NCBI RefSeq assembly: GCF_024701375.2
Contig: NZ_CP113910.1
Coordinates: 5,394,001-5,458,000, forward strand
Source: Streptomyces sp. KMM 9044
Lineage (GTDB): Bacteria; Actinomycetota; Actinomycetes; Streptomycetales; Streptomycetaceae
DNA length: 64,000 bases
Direction of reading: 5' to 3'
Each line of letters begins with the position of its first letter. The stretch's first letter is position 1. Of the stretch, positions 36,936-45,142 are shown piece after piece. Made by a program: the position numbers and the translations under genes. The notes below the pieces were generated by a model, which was given only the letters and a program-made list of their open reading frames with translations, was not told the origin of the DNA and made no database searches.

Positions 36936-37675
36936 ACGCCGAGCCCGCCGACCAGATCCGACTCCTCGACGTCCAGGACTTCGACGTCCGCCTCCAGCAG
37001 CTCGCGCACAAGCGGAAGTCGCTCCCCGAGCACGCCGAGATCGAGTCGCTGACCCGGGACCTCGCCCAGCTGCGCGACCTGCACGTGGCCGCGCAGACCG
37101 AGGAGAGCGACTGCGCCCGCGAGCAGACCAAGGCCGAACAGGACGTGGACCAGGTGCGCCAGCGCGCCGCCCGTGACCAGAAGCGCCTCGACTCCGGAGC
37201 CGTCTCCTCGCCCAAGGACCTGGAGAACCTCCAGCGCGAGATCGCCTCCCTCGCCAAGCGCCAGGGCGACCTCGAGGACATCGTCCTGGAGGTCATGGAG
37301 CGCCGCGAGTCCGCGCAGGAGCGGGTCGGCGAACTGTCCGAGCGGGTCACCTCCGTCCAGTCGCGGATCGACGACGCGACCGCCCGCCGGGACGCGGTCT
37401 GCGCGGAGATCGACGGCGAGGCCGCCACGGTCACCAAGGAGCGCGCGGTCGTCGCCGGGTCGGTCCCCGCGGACCTGCTCAAGCTGTACGAGAAGCTGCG
37501 TGAGCAGCAGGGCGGCATCGGCGCGGCGAAGCTGTACGCCCGCAGCTGTCAGGGGTGCCGCCAGGAACTCGCCATCACCGAGCTGAGCGAGATCCGCCAG
37601 GCCGCGCCCGACACCGTGGTGCGCTGCGAGAACTGCCGCCGCATCCTGGTCCGCACGTCGGAGTCGGGCCTGTAG
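36932..37675 (+). CDS. Coiled-coil protein with C4 zinc ribbon
   Basis: 247 residues. The first 170 form a long antiparallel coiled coil; the end carries CQGC and CENC, a zinc ribbon of the zf-RING_7/CT398 type. Probably cytoplasmic, possibly nucleic-acid binding. The coding sequence appears to begin at CTG 36932, overlapping the Nif3 stop (CTGA), with GGAG seven bases upstream. No ATG, GTG or TTG exists near; the next in-frame GTG would remove about 50 conserved residues. The start codon is therefore unusual. Confidence 0.88.
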   Translation: MNAEPADQIRLLDVQDFDVRLQQLAHKRKSLPEHAEIESLTRDLAQLRDLHVAAQTEESDCAREQTKAEQDVDQVRQRAARDQKRLDSGAVSSPKDLENLQREIASLAKRQGDLEDIVLEVMERRESAQERVGELSERVTSVQSRIDDATARRDAVCAEIDGEAATVTKERAVVAGSVPADLLKLYEKLREQQGGIGAAKLYARSCQGCRQELAITELSEIRQAAPDTVVRCENCRRILVRTSESGL

Positions 37676-37717
37676 GGGCATCCGAGGAGATCTGAGCAGA
37701 GCCGAGGAGATTTCCCG

Positions 37718-39247
37718 GTGAGGGAGTTCATCGTCGAGGCGGACGGCGGGTCGCGGGGCAACCCGGGACCCGCGGGCTACGGAGCCGTGGTCAGTGACGC
37801 GGCGACGGGGGAGACGCTGGCGGAGGCGGCCGAGTACCTCGGCGCCACCACGAACAACGTCGCCGAGTCCTCGGGCCTGCCGGCCGGCCTGCGGGCCGCG
37901 CGTGAGCTGGACCCGCAGGCCACGGTCCACGTCCGGAGGGACTCCAGGCTCGTCGTCGAGCAGATGTCGGGCCGCTGGAAGATCAAACACCCTGCCATGA
38001 AGCCGCTGGCGGCCGAGGCGGCACACGTCTTCCCGCCGGGCCGGGTCACGTACGAGTGGATCCCGCGCGAGCGGAACAAGCACGCGGACCGGCTGGCGAA
38101 CGAGGCGAGGGACGCGGGGCAGCGGGGCGAGCCGTGGAATGCGTCGGCCTCGCGCGCCGCGCTGGACACACCGGCCGCGCGGCCGGTGACACCCGAGCCG
38201 TCCGGACCGGTCGGGGAGGCCGGAGCCGAGGGAGCCGGCGTGCGGGGGGCGGATGCCGCCGGTGCGGATGAGTGTGACACCCCTGCCGGAAAGGCCGCCG
38301 CGGACGCGCGGGCCGCATCGAACGCGCAGGGCGGACGGCCGGTGGCAGCCGAGGAATCGGGCCCGCCCGGGGACACGGCGACCTGTGCGCCACGGGCCCG
38401 TGCGGTGTCGGCCCCGGCCTCCGGCCCGGGGGCAGGGGTGCGGGGGACCGGCGGGCCCGGGGCCGGGGCCGCCGACGCGGGCAACACCCCTGCCGGAAAG
38501 GCCGCCGCGGACGGGCGGGCCGCGCAGGCCGTGGCCGCCCCCGGCACGGAGACGGACGCCGCTCGCGGCACCGGGCCGGCAACGGCTGCCACCCCCTCTT
38601 CGGGCTGGGCGCCCGCGGACATGGGGCCGCCGGCCACCTTCGTGCTCCTGCGGCACGGTGAGACCCCGCTCACCCCACAGAAACGGTTCTCCGGCAGCGG
38701 CGGCAACGACCCCTCCCTCTCCGACGTCGGCCGGGAGCAGGCCGGGCGGACCGCCGCGGCGCTCGCCCGGCGCGGCACGATCCAGGCGGTCGTCGCCTCC
38801 CCCCTCGCCCGTACCCGTGAGACCGCGGGCGTCGTCGCCGCCCGCCTGGGGCTCGAGGTCGCCGTCGACGACGGGCTGCGTGAGACCGACTTCGGTGCGT
38901 GGGAGGGCCTCACCTTCGCCGAGGTGCGTGAGCGCCACCCCGACGACCTGAACGCCTGGCTCTCCTCCCCGGACGCCGAACCCACCGGCGGCGGCGAGAG
39001 CTTCGCGGCCACCGCGACCCGGATCGCGGCCGCCCGGGACCGGCTGGTCGCCGCGTACGCGGGCCGCACGGTTCTCCTCGTCACCCACGTGACCCCGATC
39101 AAGACCCTGGTCCGGCTCGCCCTGGGTGCCCCGCCCGAGGCCCTGTTCCGGATGGAACTGTCGGCGGCCTCGCTGACGGCGGTGGCGTACTACGCCGACG
39201 GCAACGCCAGCGTCCGGCTGTTCAACGAGACGTCCCACCTGCGGTGA
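37718..39247 (+). CDS. Bifunctional RNase H / acid phosphatase
   Basis: 509 residues. The N-terminal type I RNase H has its catalytic acids at Asp9 (EADGGSRGNPG), Glu50 (NNVAES), Asp75 (RRDSRLV) and Asp124 (KHADRLAN). A low-complexity linker (about 135-300) is expanded by direct repeats. The C-terminal histidine phosphatase domain starts VLLRHGET near 311 and resembles alpha-ribazole or phosphoglycerate phosphatases (CobC-like). The related mycobacterial protein (Rv2228c) has both activities. Start GTG 37718. It converges on, and overlaps by 26 bases, the KDPG aldolase gene. Confidence 0.93.
   Translation: MREFIVEADGGSRGNPGPAGYGAVVSDAATGETLAEAAEYLGATTNNVAESSGLPAGLRAARELDPQATVHVRRDSRLVVEQMSGRWKIKHPAMKPLAAEAAHVFPPGRVTYEWIPRERNKHADRLANEARDAGQRGEPWNASASRAALDTPAARPVTPEPSGPVGEAGAEGAGVRGADAAGADECDTPAGKAAADARAASNAQGGRPVAAEESGPPGDTATCAPRARAVSAPASGPGAGVRGTGGPGAGAADAGNTPAGKAAADGRAAQAVAAPGTETDAARGTGPATAATPSSGWAPADMGPPATFVLLRHGETPLTPQKRFSGSGGNDPSLSDVGREQAGRTAAALARRGTIQAVVASPLARTRETAGVVAARLGLEVAVDDGLRETDFGAWEGLTFAEVRERHPDDLNAWLSSPDAEPTGGGESFAATATRIAAARDRLVAAYAGRTVLLVTHVTPIKTLVRLALGAPPEALFRMELSAASLTAVAYYADGNASVRLFNETSHLR
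38277..38513. repeat. 30-base direct repeat in the RNase H linker
   Basis: Identical 30-mers at 38277-38306 and 38484-38513 (begin ACACCCCTGCCGGAAAGGCC), 207 bases apart. They encode TPAGKAAAD in the same frame, so the linker has grown by duplication. Confidence 0.8.
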
Positions 39248-39911
39248 GGTCCGCCGCCGCGCGGGCCAGCCGCTCGACCCGGACCCAGTCGCGCGCCGCC
39301 ACCGCGTCCGCCGGGAGCATCCAACTCCCTCCGACACAGGCGACGTTGGGCAGCGCGAGGTAGTCCGGAGCGGAGTCCGGACCGATCCCTCCGGTCGGGC
39401 AGAAACGGGCCTGTGGGAGCGGCCCGGCGATCGCCTTCAGATACGCCGTGCCGCCCGCGGCCTGAGCCGGGAAGAACTTCATCTCCCGCACCCCGTGCTC
39501 CAGCAGCGCCACGACCTCCGACACCGTCGACACCCCCGGCAGGAACGGCACCCCGGACGCCCGCATCGACCCCAGCAGGACCTCCGTCCAGCCCGGACTG
39601 ACCAGGAACCGCGCCCCGGCCGCCACCACCTCGCGCACCTGCCCCGGCGTGATCACCGTGCCGGCCCCGACCACCGCGTCCGGCACCCCGGCGGCGATCG
39701 CGCGGAGGGCGTCCCGGGCGGCGGGTGTCCGCAGGGTCACCTCGATCGCGGGTAGCCCACCGGCGACCAGCGCCCGCGCCAGCGGTACGGCGTCGGCGGC
39801 GTCCTCGACCACGACGACCGGCACGACGGGCGCGAGATCCAGTACGGAGGCGGTGGTGCCGAGCGAGGGCGAGGACGAGGACGAGGAAGCGGAGTGCGGG
39901 GGTGAACTCAT
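39222..39911 (-). CDS. eda: 2-keto-3-deoxy-6-phosphogluconate / KHG aldolase
   Basis: 229 residues. The class I aldolase fold shows IEVTLRTPAA with the active-site Glu, VGAGTVITPGQ, and the Schiff-base lysine in REMKFFPAQAAGG near 143. It splits KDPG to pyruvate and glyceraldehyde 3-phosphate, or 4-hydroxy-2-oxoglutarate to pyruvate and glyoxylate. AGGA precedes ATG 39911. Its end overlaps the end of the RNase H gene on the other strand by 26 bases. Confidence 0.9.
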   Translation of the reverse strand: MSSPPHSASSSSSSPSLGTTASVLDLAPVVPVVVVEDAADAVPLARALVAGGLPAIEVTLRTPAARDALRAIAAGVPDAVVGAGTVITPGQVREVVAAGARFLVSPGWTEVLLGSMRASGVPFLPGVSTVSEVVALLEHGVREMKFFPAQAAGGTAYLKAIAGPLPQARFCPTGGIGPDSAPDYLALPNVACVGGSWMLPADAVAARDWVRVERLARAAADLTAGGTSR

Positions 39912-39989
39912 GGCGCCATCCTGCCCGCGGTAAAGCATCCTGCGCAAAGGGTGTTGCGCAGGATGCAACATCCGGGGTCCTGGTAGTAG

Positions 39990-41429
39990 TCAGTGCACCT
40001 CGTCCACCAGCACGTCCAGCGCCCACGGCGTCCCCGCACGGGCCGGCGCCTGCGCCTGCGCCTCGACCACGTAGCCGAGGTCCCGCAACGCCTCCACCAG
40101 CGCGGCGGGATCCTTCGGCGCGGCCCCGTCCGTCAGCAGACTGCGCACGATCCGTCCCTTGGTCGCCTTGTTGAAGTGGCTGACCACCTTCCGCGTCGGC
40201 GCGTGCAGCACCCGCACGGTCGCCGTACGGGCGGCCACCTCGCCCTTCGGCTTCCACGCCGTCGCGTACGCCGCCGACCGCAGGTCCAGCACCAGGCCGC
40301 TGCCGGCCGCCTCCGGCAGCACCGAGGCCATCGGCGTACGCCAGTACGCGCCCAGCGCCCCCAGTCCCGGGAGCCGTACGCCCATCGAGCAGCGGTAGGA
40401 GGGAATCCGGTCGGTGACCCGGACCGCGCCCCACAGCCCCGAGAACACCAGCAGCGAGCGGGCGGCCCCGCGCTTGGCGGCCGCGTCGAGGGAGGCCAGG
40501 TCCAGGGCGTCGTAGAGCACGCCGGTGTAGATCTCCCCGGCGGGCCGGGCTCCGGCGGTACGCAGTTCCAGGTTCTTCGCGACCTCGCCCCGCAGCCCCT
40601 CGCTCAGCCCCAGCACCTCGCGTGCCTTGTCCTCGTCGGCGGCGCACAGGTCCACCAGTTCGGCGAGGACGGCCTCCCGGGCGCCGGCCAGCCCCGGCAG
40701 CGACAGGGACCCGGGCTTCAGCGGGGCGCCGCGGCCGGAAGTGGCCTTGCCTTCGGACGGCGGCAGCAGGACAAGCACGCGGTACTCCTCACGGTAGAGC
40801 TCAGCCGTCAGGGTACGGTGCCGGGCCCTGCGCCCGAGCGGCCCGCCGCCCCTGGCCGGCGCCCGGACCAGGGCGTCGGACTCGTCGGCGTGGAACCGTA
40901 CGACGCGCACGTCCCGGCGTCGCCCGAAGAGGGTGACGTGGGTGACCGGCTCCGTGAGCTCCCGCGTGACCGTGGTCTGCGAGCCGGCCTCGACGTTCAG
41001 CTCCCCGGCGGCCGGCTCATGGCTCATCCGCAGCTCACGCCGTACGGAGGCGATCCGCTCCAGCGGTATCCGCAGATCGACGTGGACGGCGCGGCGGATC
41101 CGCAGCACGCCGGAGTCCGGATCCAGCACGTGGGGCCGTACGACGTTCGCGGCGTGCAGCGCGACGACGCACACGACGGTGTACACGTCCAGGAACAGCA
41201 CCACCGCGTGGACGGCCGGCCAGTCGAGCAGCAGCACCGACAACGCCACCGTCTCGACGACGCACACGAACGCGAACCCGAACATGACGGCGCCCTGCCC
41301 CCGCGCGTACCCGAAGGGAGTGCCGTCCGCCGTGCCGCGGGTGCGCCGCGCCAGCCACAGCACGAGGCTCACCGCCAAGCGCAGCTCATGCCGGACGAGG
41401 GCCCGGCCAACCCGCACGCCGCCGGTCAT
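39990..41429 (-). CDS. Membrane protein in one continuous frame with YaaA
   Basis: No stop separates an upstream membrane protein (about residues 1-210; two membrane helices at about 49-70 and 75-97, then a PH-like soluble part) from a complete YaaA (DUF328) domain of about 262 residues. The YaaA part begins LLPPSEGK and shows VFSGLWGAV and VVSHFNKATKG. YaaA lowers free iron under peroxide stress. A separate YaaA start is also plausible: GTG 40778 has GAGGAG six bases ahead. So it is either a true fusion (479 residues) or two genes in which the first has lost its stop. The start at 41429 overlaps the MerR stop. Confidence 0.75.
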   Translation of the reverse strand: MTGGVRVGRALVRHELRLAVSLVLWLARRTRGTADGTPFGYARGQGAVMFGFAFVCVVETVALSVLLLDWPAVHAVVLFLDVYTVVCVVALHAANVVRPHVLDPDSGVLRIRRAVHVDLRIPLERIASVRRELRMSHEPAAGELNVEAGSQTTVTRELTEPVTHVTLFGRRRDVRVVRFHADESDALVRAPARGGGPLGRRARHRTLTAELYREEYRVLVLLPPSEGKATSGRGAPLKPGSLSLPGLAGAREAVLAELVDLCAADEDKAREVLGLSEGLRGEVAKNLELRTAGARPAGEIYTGVLYDALDLASLDAAAKRGAARSLLVFSGLWGAVRVTDRIPSYRCSMGVRLPGLGALGAYWRTPMASVLPEAAGSGLVLDLRSAAYATAWKPKGEVAARTATVRVLHAPTRKVVSHFNKATKGRIVRSLLTDGAAPKDPAALVEALRDLGYVVEAQAQAPARAGTPWALDVLVDEVH

Positions 41430-42219
41430 GCCGTCCGCTCCGTCCGCTCCGTCCGTTCCATCTGTTCTGTCCGCTCCTCCGTGACGATCCGCAGGGTCCG
41501 GCGGACCGCCTCCGCCTGGGCCGGGGGAAGTCCGCGTACATGGCACGCAGGAAGCTGTGGTCCTCGTCGAGCGGGGCCCCCTCCGGGAGCAGGCCGGCGG
41601 GCAGACACCCGGCGAGGACGCGGGCGGCCTCCTCCACACGGGGTCGTCCGGTTCGGCGTCGGCGAGTTCGTCGAGCAGCGCGTAGGCGGAGAGCGCGCGC
41701 TCCACACCGCCCGGCACCTTCATGAACCCGGCCGGCAGGCCCATCAGCCGCTCCCGCCGCTCCGGGGGCGCCGCGGTCTCGATGAGGGCGAGCACCTCCC
41801 GGTCCCTGGCGGCCATGGGCGAGTCGGACAGATCCGCCACTTCCCGGAACAGGGCGGCCAGTTCGGGGGAGGCGGGCCCCTCCGTGGTCGGCCCGCCCTC
41901 CGTCTCCGGCAACGCACGCAGCCGCGCCCGGCGGTCCCGGACCGCCGCCTCCTGCCGTGCCAGGTCCTCGTCCAGCTCGGTCAGCACCTCGACGAGGTCC
42001 TTGCCGGCGTCGCCCGCGAGCACGTCCCGCACCTCGGCCGGCCCGAGCCCCCAGCTCGGTCAGCCGCCTGATCCGCGCCAGCACGACGGCGTGCCGCAGT
42101 GTGTGGTCCCGGTACCCGTTGGCCCGCCGTTCCGGCTCCGGCAGCAGCCCCAGATGGCGGTAGTGCCGCACGGTCCGCGGGGTGACACCGACGGCCGCGG
42201 CAAGCTCTCCGATCCGCAT
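41426..42219 (-). pseudogene. MerR-family regulator with three frameshifts
   Basis: The N-terminus is a MerR helix-turn-helix (MRIGELAAAVGVTPRTVRHY). Coding then continues in other frames: EVRDVLAGDAGKDLVEVLTE, then EEAARVLAGCLPAGLLPEGA, then AQAEAVRRTLRIVTEERTEQ. Breaks lie in C runs at about 42048-42052 (one base extra), 41640-41643 and 41523-41527 (one short each). The C-terminus ends in an ERTERTERTA repeat and its stop overlaps the next start (ATGA). Given that all breaks are in homopolymers, an intact gene misread in the consensus is as likely as decay. Confidence 0.75.
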
Positions 42220-42383
42220 GACCCCAGTAGAGACGTTGACGTCGAGGCAGGGTCAAGCCGGCGGCCGTGGCATCTGACGAGGGCCATGATCCTGTGCCAC
42301 GACCGAGTGGACGATTCCCGATATCACGGACAGGTGATCAGCCGATGTCCCAGTCTGACGGGCGGCAGAAGGAGGGGCGTGAC

Positions 42384-42974
42384 ATGACTGCGGTGGCCCA
42401 CGAGCCGCTCACGCAGGAAGACGTCCTGCTGGAGGGATTTCTCGCCCTGGACACCCCGGAAGGTTTCCGGGCGGAGCCGATCGAGGGAGAGATCGTTGTG
42501 ACGCCGCCGCCGGACGGGGATCACGAGGATTGCATCGGACTGATCGTGGAGCAGGTGCTCGAGCGTTCCCGGACCAGGATGCAGTTCTCCGGGAACAAGG
42601 GGCTGAAACTGCGGAGCGGTGGTGGCTGCCCGAAGGACCGCCTGATCCCGGACGGCACTTTTGCCCCCGAGGGAGCTACGGCTCCACCGGGGAGCCGATT
42701 CCTGGATGCCCTGTGACGGGGTCGCCCCGGTCCTTGAGGTGACTTCCGCCAAGCCGAAGGCCGACCGCGAGACCAAACGCCGCTGCTACGCCCGAGGAGG
42801 CATCCCCCTCTGCCTCCTCGTCGACCGCGAAGCCTCCTCGATCACCCTGTTCGGCGCCCTGGAACGCGACGACCACCGCGATGACTACCGGGAGGTCTGC
42901 ACCCGCCCTCCGGGGAAGACCCTGTCCCTCCCCGCCCCTTCGCATTCGACCTGGACACCGCCGACTTCCTCTGA
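42384..42974 (+). pseudogene. Uma2-family (DUF820) nuclease-like gene, frameshifted
   Basis: Starts MTAVAHEPLTQEDVLLEG after GGAGGGG. The Uma2 core, IEGEIVVTPPPDG and LVLEVTS-like VLEVTSAKPKADRETKRRCYARGG, is split between frames. Breaks are near the C run at 42664-42669 and near 42933-42938; in the last frame the end reads FAFDLDTADFL and stops at TGA 42972. These proteins have a PD-(D/E)XK-like fold and are often found in Streptomyces in many copies. The lesions are single-base shortfalls in C runs. Confidence 0.75.
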
Positions 42975-42990
42975 TCCCCTGTGGCCGGGC
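42947..42990. repeat. Direct repeat of the Uma2 3' end, left copy
   Basis: The last codons of the Uma2 gene and 16 bases beyond are repeated at 44194-44237, about 40 of 45 bases alike with a perfect 25-base core from CTTCCTCTGATCCCCTGTGG on. The two copies bracket the DUF3800 gene and its leader. Confidence 0.75.
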
Positions 42991-43189
42991 GTGGTGCGCA
43001 GGACGGCCGCGGTGGTCCTGGCCGCGGCGCCGAAGCCCTGCCCCTGCCCGGCGCCACGTCAGCGGTGAACCGGTCGGCCGTGTGCGCCGCCGAGCGCTTT
43101 GCCCATGCCCGGAAGGCGGCTGCCGGACAGCAGTTGGATGACAATCCGTAGTTGCGCGCGTACGGGGAGGTGTCATAGGCTGGGTTCAG
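42975..43189. other. Spacer between Uma2 relic and DUF3800 promoter
   Basis: No gene supported here. Its right end contains the promoter listed separately. Confidence 0.5.
43152..43181 (+). promoter_or_regulatory. Housekeeping-type promoter for the DUF3800 gene
   Basis: TTGCGC (43152-43157), 18 bases, TAGGCT (43176-43181). It would start RNA near 43188, directly before the structured leader. Confidence 0.5.
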
Positions 43190-43280
43190 TATCAAAACAA
43201 GGCTGCGCCCAGCGCAGCAACCCCTATGGCCGCCCTTCAGGATTCCGGGGCGGCCGTAGTTGTTTCCGGCGGAGGAAAGC
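43190..43280 (+). ncRNA. Structured leader RNA of the DUF3800 gene
   Basis: Hairpin 1 is CTGCGC-CCA-GCGCAG (43203-43217). Hairpin 2 has an 11-pair stem, 43225-43235 with 43248-43258, and a 12-base loop. CAAC (43218-43221) can pair with GTTG (43259-43262) around hairpin 2. The ribosome site GGAGG and the TTG start follow at once. Conserved 'DUF3800' RNA motifs upstream of genes of this family have been reported; whether this is one of them needs comparison. A role in control or as part of a toxin-like system is not proven. Confidence 0.6.
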
Positions 43281-44189
43281 TTGTACCTGTGCTACGTCGA
43301 CGAGTCCGGCGACGGTCAGACGGTCGATCCCTCCACGCCGGAAGCGCCGCCGGTCATGGTCATCGGTGGCATCGTCGTCGAAGAGTCCGAACTGCGCTCA
43401 CTCACCTGGGACTTCATCACCCTGAAGAAGCAGTTCCGCCCCACCTTGCGGACCGCCGTCAAGCTGAGCGAGGTCATCCGCACCGAGATCAAGGGATCGA
43501 ACATCCGATCCCACCTCCGCAACGGCAACCGCAAACAGGTCCGCATGGCGCACGGTCTGATCGGCAAGCTGCTGACGATGCTGGAGCGCCACGACTGCCG
43601 GGTGCTGGCCAAGATCTGCGTCAAGCAGGACGGCGTCGCCAACGTGGAGGACGCGATGTACGGCGCGTCGGTCGCCTCCCTCTGTGCCCACTTCGACCAC
43701 TTCCTCGCCGGGCGTGAGGGCCGAGGTGTGGTGATCCTCGACAGTCGTACGAAGAGCAAGAACGTCGACAACGTCCACTGCGTCACGACCCGGAAGTTCC
43801 GGGCGGGCGGCGACCTGATGCCGCACGTCGCCGAGTCGCCCGTATTCGGCCACAGCGACTCCCACATCGGCCTGCAGATCGCCGACCTGCTGATCTCCGC
43901 CGTACTCTTCCCGGCGGCCTGTGCCACCTATGCGGAGGACCTGACGTGGAACACCCACTGCCATCCCGCCTACGCGGCCATAAGGGATCGCCACTGCCCT
44001 CGTGTGGGTGAACTGCAGCACCGGTACCGGACGGCAACGGGCAAGTGGACGGGTGGGGTCGTGGTGTCGGACCGGCGGCGCAGGCGGTCGGCGGCGGAGC
44101 TGTTCCGGGTTGCCGAGCGGGCGCCCGTGCCGACGGCCCTCATTCCCGCCCAGCAGCCTCCCACAGCCCCTGCCGTGACCGAGCCGTGA
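43281..44189 (+). CDS. DUF3800 domain protein
   Basis: 302 residues. LYLCYVDESGDG at the start is the DESGD motif; VVILDSRTKSKNVDN and HIGLQIADLLISAVLF are the other conserved acidic and QxADL motifs of DUF3800, thought to have an RNase H-like fold. Function unproven. Translation from TTG 43281 is favoured by GGAGG five bases ahead. The gene and its leader lie between two copies of the Uma2 tail, suggesting insertion as a unit. The C-terminal 50 residues are basic, then Pro/Ala-rich. Confidence 0.8.
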   Translation: MYLCYVDESGDGQTVDPSTPEAPPVMVIGGIVVEESELRSLTWDFITLKKQFRPTLRTAVKLSEVIRTEIKGSNIRSHLRNGNRKQVRMAHGLIGKLLTMLERHDCRVLAKICVKQDGVANVEDAMYGASVASLCAHFDHFLAGREGRGVVILDSRTKSKNVDNVHCVTTRKFRAGGDLMPHVAESPVFGHSDSHIGLQIADLLISAVLFPAACATYAEDLTWNTHCHPAYAAIRDRHCPRVGELQHRYRTATGKWTGGVVVSDRRRRRSAAELFRVAERAPVPTALIPAQQPPTAPAVTEP

Positions 44190-44193
44190 AATC

Positions 44194-44237
44194 CGACCTG
44201 ACCACCGCCTGCTTCCTCTGATCCCCTGTGGCCGGGG
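44194..44237. repeat. Direct repeat of the Uma2 3' end, right copy
   Basis: Second copy of the element at 42947-42990, four bases past the DUF3800 stop. It would encode the tail of a Uma2 protein and its TGA, but no further Uma2 coding precedes it. Confidence 0.75.
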
Positions 44238-44270
44238 GTGCCGGGTGACGAACGTACGGGAACAGGCCGG

Positions 44271-44294
44271 CTGGCCTGGCCTGGCCTGGCCTGG
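44271..44294. repeat. CTGGC pentamer repeat
   Basis: Four tandem CTGGC units and part of a fifth, in the spacer before the AraC remnant. Confidence 0.7.
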
Positions 44295-44327
44295 GCGCGG
44301 CTCGGGCGCTGCGGGCCATCGGCCGAC

Positions 44328-44560
44328 CTGCTCACCGCACGCTTCGACCGGCACGAGTACGCCCCGCACGCCCACGGCGAGTGCACGGTCGGCGTGACCT
44401 GACCGTCGAAGGTCTGGAGGCCATCGCGTACCGCGGCGGGCGCATCGTCTCCGGGGCCGGCACCATCGTCGTCCCCGAACCCGGCGAGACGCACACCGGC
44501 GGCCCGGCCGTCCCCGAGGGCTACGCCTACCGCGCCCTGCACGCCGCTCCCACCCGGCCC
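44328..44560 (+). pseudogene. N-terminal fragment of an AraC-family regulator
   Basis: LLTARFDRHEYAPHAHGECT then EGLEAIAYRGGRIVSGAGTI matches the cupin-like sensor domain of AraC regulators. A tandem TGACC duplication at 44395-44404 shifts the frame and creates a stop. The helix-turn-helix half is absent. The fragment runs straight into transporter coding, so a deletion has fused two genes. Confidence 0.65.
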
Positions 44561-44589
44561 GCCGGCAGCACCCACGCCACCTCTCCAGA

Positions 44590-45142
44590 TCCACTGCAGG
44601 CCTGCTGGCCGTGGGTGTCCTCGCCGGTGCCGCAGCTGAGCGGCGGCAACGCCCGCTCGCCGGCCGAGGTGCTGGTGACGGCCCGGGGCTGCGCCCTCGC
44701 TCCACTGGTCGCCGCCCGCCATCTGGAGCAGGTCCCGTCCCTCCAGCTCACCGCGGTCTGCCCGACGCTCGCGGCGCTGGTGTACGCCCCGGCCGCCGTG
44801 CTCACGAGGCCGGCCGAGCTGCCCTCGGCCGGGGCCCCGATCTCCCTCGCGGCCCCGGGCGCCGTCTGCACGGCGGTCGCGTTCGTCGTCTTCCTGGAGC
44901 TGATCAGGGAAGCGGGGCCGGCCCGGGCCACCGTCATCACGTACGTCAACCCGGCGGTCGCGGTCACGGCCGGGGTGCTCCTCCTCGGCGAGCCCCTGAC
45001 GGCGACGGTCCTGGCCGCGTTCGCCCTGATCCTCACGGGTTCGGTCCTGGCCACGGCCGCCGCGCCGAAGCGGGGCCCACGCCCGGTACCATGGTCGACA
45101 CGGCAGACGAGCCGGGCGGACGGCCGCGTGGAGACCCCCTGA
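44590..45142 (+). pseudogene. C-terminal half of an EamA/DMT transporter
   Basis: From about 44650 the reading VAARHLEQVPSLQLTAVCPT to TYVNPAVAVTAGVLLLGEPL is the second EamA domain (about five helices) with the family's final GEPLTATVLAAFALILTGSV. The first domain is missing. Its stop at 45140-45142 lies inside the rnpB gene, so this is a remnant. EamA genes commonly neighbour AraC regulators, in line with the fragment just upstream. Confidence 0.7.

Noticed and set aside
37549..39337. Overlapping long frames on both strands around the RNase H gene
   Set aside because: None has a family motif; the plus-strand frame with RNase H and phosphatase motifs explains the region.
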